A stretch of DNA of 9,891 nt from positions 1-9,891 of the forward strand of contig JADFMW010000091.1 in the NCBI GenBank assembly GCA_022563655.1, written 5' to 3'. A model generated the notes under the pieces. The model made no database searches and was not told where the DNA came from. It saw only the letters and a program-made list of their open reading frames with translations. The stretch is from Pseudomonadota bacterium. Lineage in GTDB: Bacteria > Pseudomonadota > Alphaproteobacteria > JAAXGF01. Made by a program: the position numbers and the translations under genes. This document shows positions 9,679 through 9,891 of the stretch, piece by piece. How positions within the stretch are numbered: position 1 is the first letter of the stretch; each line of letters opens with the position of its first letter.

Positions 9679-9707
9679 CCCGCATTTCTCACCAGGATGC
9701 GGGCGTC
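9679..9707 (+). repeat. left terminal inverted repeat of the foldback element
   Basis: It pairs with 9825-9853. The 19-base core ATTTCTCACCAGGATGCGG at 9684-9702 is perfectly repeated in inverse orientation; over the 29 bases there are three mismatches (positions 9679, 9683 and 9703). Including the CTAG and one more base on each side, 31 of 34 positions pair. Confidence 0.85.
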
Positions 9708-9722
9708 TCTGCCCCGCCCGCA
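9698..9722 (+). terminator. possible hairpin terminator after lysR
   Basis: TGCGGGCG (9698-9705) can pair with CGCCCGCA (9715-9722) around a 9-base loop, 20 bases after the lysR stop. There is no T run after it, so it is not a standard intrinsic terminator. It lies in the left arm of the foldback element and accounts for most of the length difference between that element's two arms. Confidence 0.25.
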
Positions 9723-9824
9723 GGGTCGCGCCGGGCGGGCCGCCCGCGGCGTCGAGAGCCTCAACCGTAACGGCGGCTATGCTTTTCGGCTCTCTCCTGG
9801 CGGATCGATCCCGCCCGGCGCGAT

Positions 9825-9853
9825 GACGGCCGCATCCTGGTGAGAAATACGGA
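9825..9853 (-). repeat. right terminal inverted repeat of the foldback element
   Basis: The reverse complement of the left arm, with the shared core at 9830-9848 and the same three mismatches. Beyond it (9859-9891) there is only a short GC-rich stem (GCCCGC-A-GCGGGC at 9859-9871) and no recognisable gene before the window ends. Confidence 0.85.
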
Positions 9854-9891
9854 CTAGAGCCCGCAGCGGGCGGCGCCAGCGTCAACTCGGT

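Larger units (their letters stand above)
9675..9857. mobile_element. MITE-like foldback element with CTAG borders
   Basis: A non-coding stretch bounded by CTAG at 9675-9678 and 9854-9857. Inside are long inverted repeats (9679-9707 and 9825-9853). Nested inside those are a second perfect 14-base pair (9726-9739 with 9810-9823, TCGCGCCGGGCGGG) and a third 7-base pair (GAGAGCC at 9754-9760 with GGCTCTC at 9788-9794), so almost the whole unit can fold into one long hairpin. There is no open frame that looks like a transposase. Length about 175 bases plus borders, ends matching, and a possible 4-base target duplication fit a miniature inverted-repeat transposable element mobilised in trans. CTAG is itself a palindrome, so it could be part of the inverted repeat rather than a duplication. 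The parent IS family is not recognised with confidence. Confidence 0.65.

Overview
The window is about 9.9 kb of GC-rich chromosomal DNA in which almost every gene is a housekeeping gene. The gene set (yqeY-dnaG diverging from carA, then carB, greA, an ELM1-family gene, trxB and a LysR regulator) and the protein sequences suggest an alphaproteobacterium, probably of Rhodospirillales type. That placement is inference from protein character and context, not from a search.

Layout. On the minus strand, dnaG (DNA primase, only its first 122 codons are present) lies just downstream of a complete yqeY (GatB/YqeY domain protein). A 229-base divergent intergenic region carries a good sigma70-like promoter reading toward carA. 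On the plus strand follow carA (small subunit of carbamoyl phosphate synthetase), a 605-base inserted block, carB (large subunit), greA (transcript cleavage factor), an ELM1/DUF1022-family gene, trxB (thioredoxin reductase) and a lysR-type regulator. The right edge, just after lysR, holds a roughly 180-base foldback element that looks like a MITE.

The most interesting part is the carA-carB junction. The carA stop codon overlaps a second, older carB start: 45 bases at 2216-2260 match the first 15 codons of the intact carB at 2866 (38 of 45 identical, 14 of 15 residues the same). The match then stops abruptly. Between the two copies lies a minus-strand type II toxin-antitoxin pair whose antitoxin is intact. 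The RelE/ParE-like toxin is dead twice over: a stop at codon 2 and a one-base deletion in the middle. The sequence therefore records carA and carB as an overlapping, coupled pair that was split by the module. carB now starts from a duplicated 5' end with no clear ribosome binding site.

Functionally, CarA and CarB together make carbamoyl phosphate from glutamine, bicarbonate and ATP for pyrimidine and arginine synthesis. GreA rescues backtracked RNA polymerase and may be translationally linked to carB. TrxB recycles thioredoxin with NADPH. The LysR gene seems to be read from its own promoter, probably as a leaderless mRNA. I found no CRISPR array, rRNA, tRNA, phage gene or complete insertion sequence, and no new multi-gene system beyond the decayed toxin-antitoxin insertion and the foldback element.
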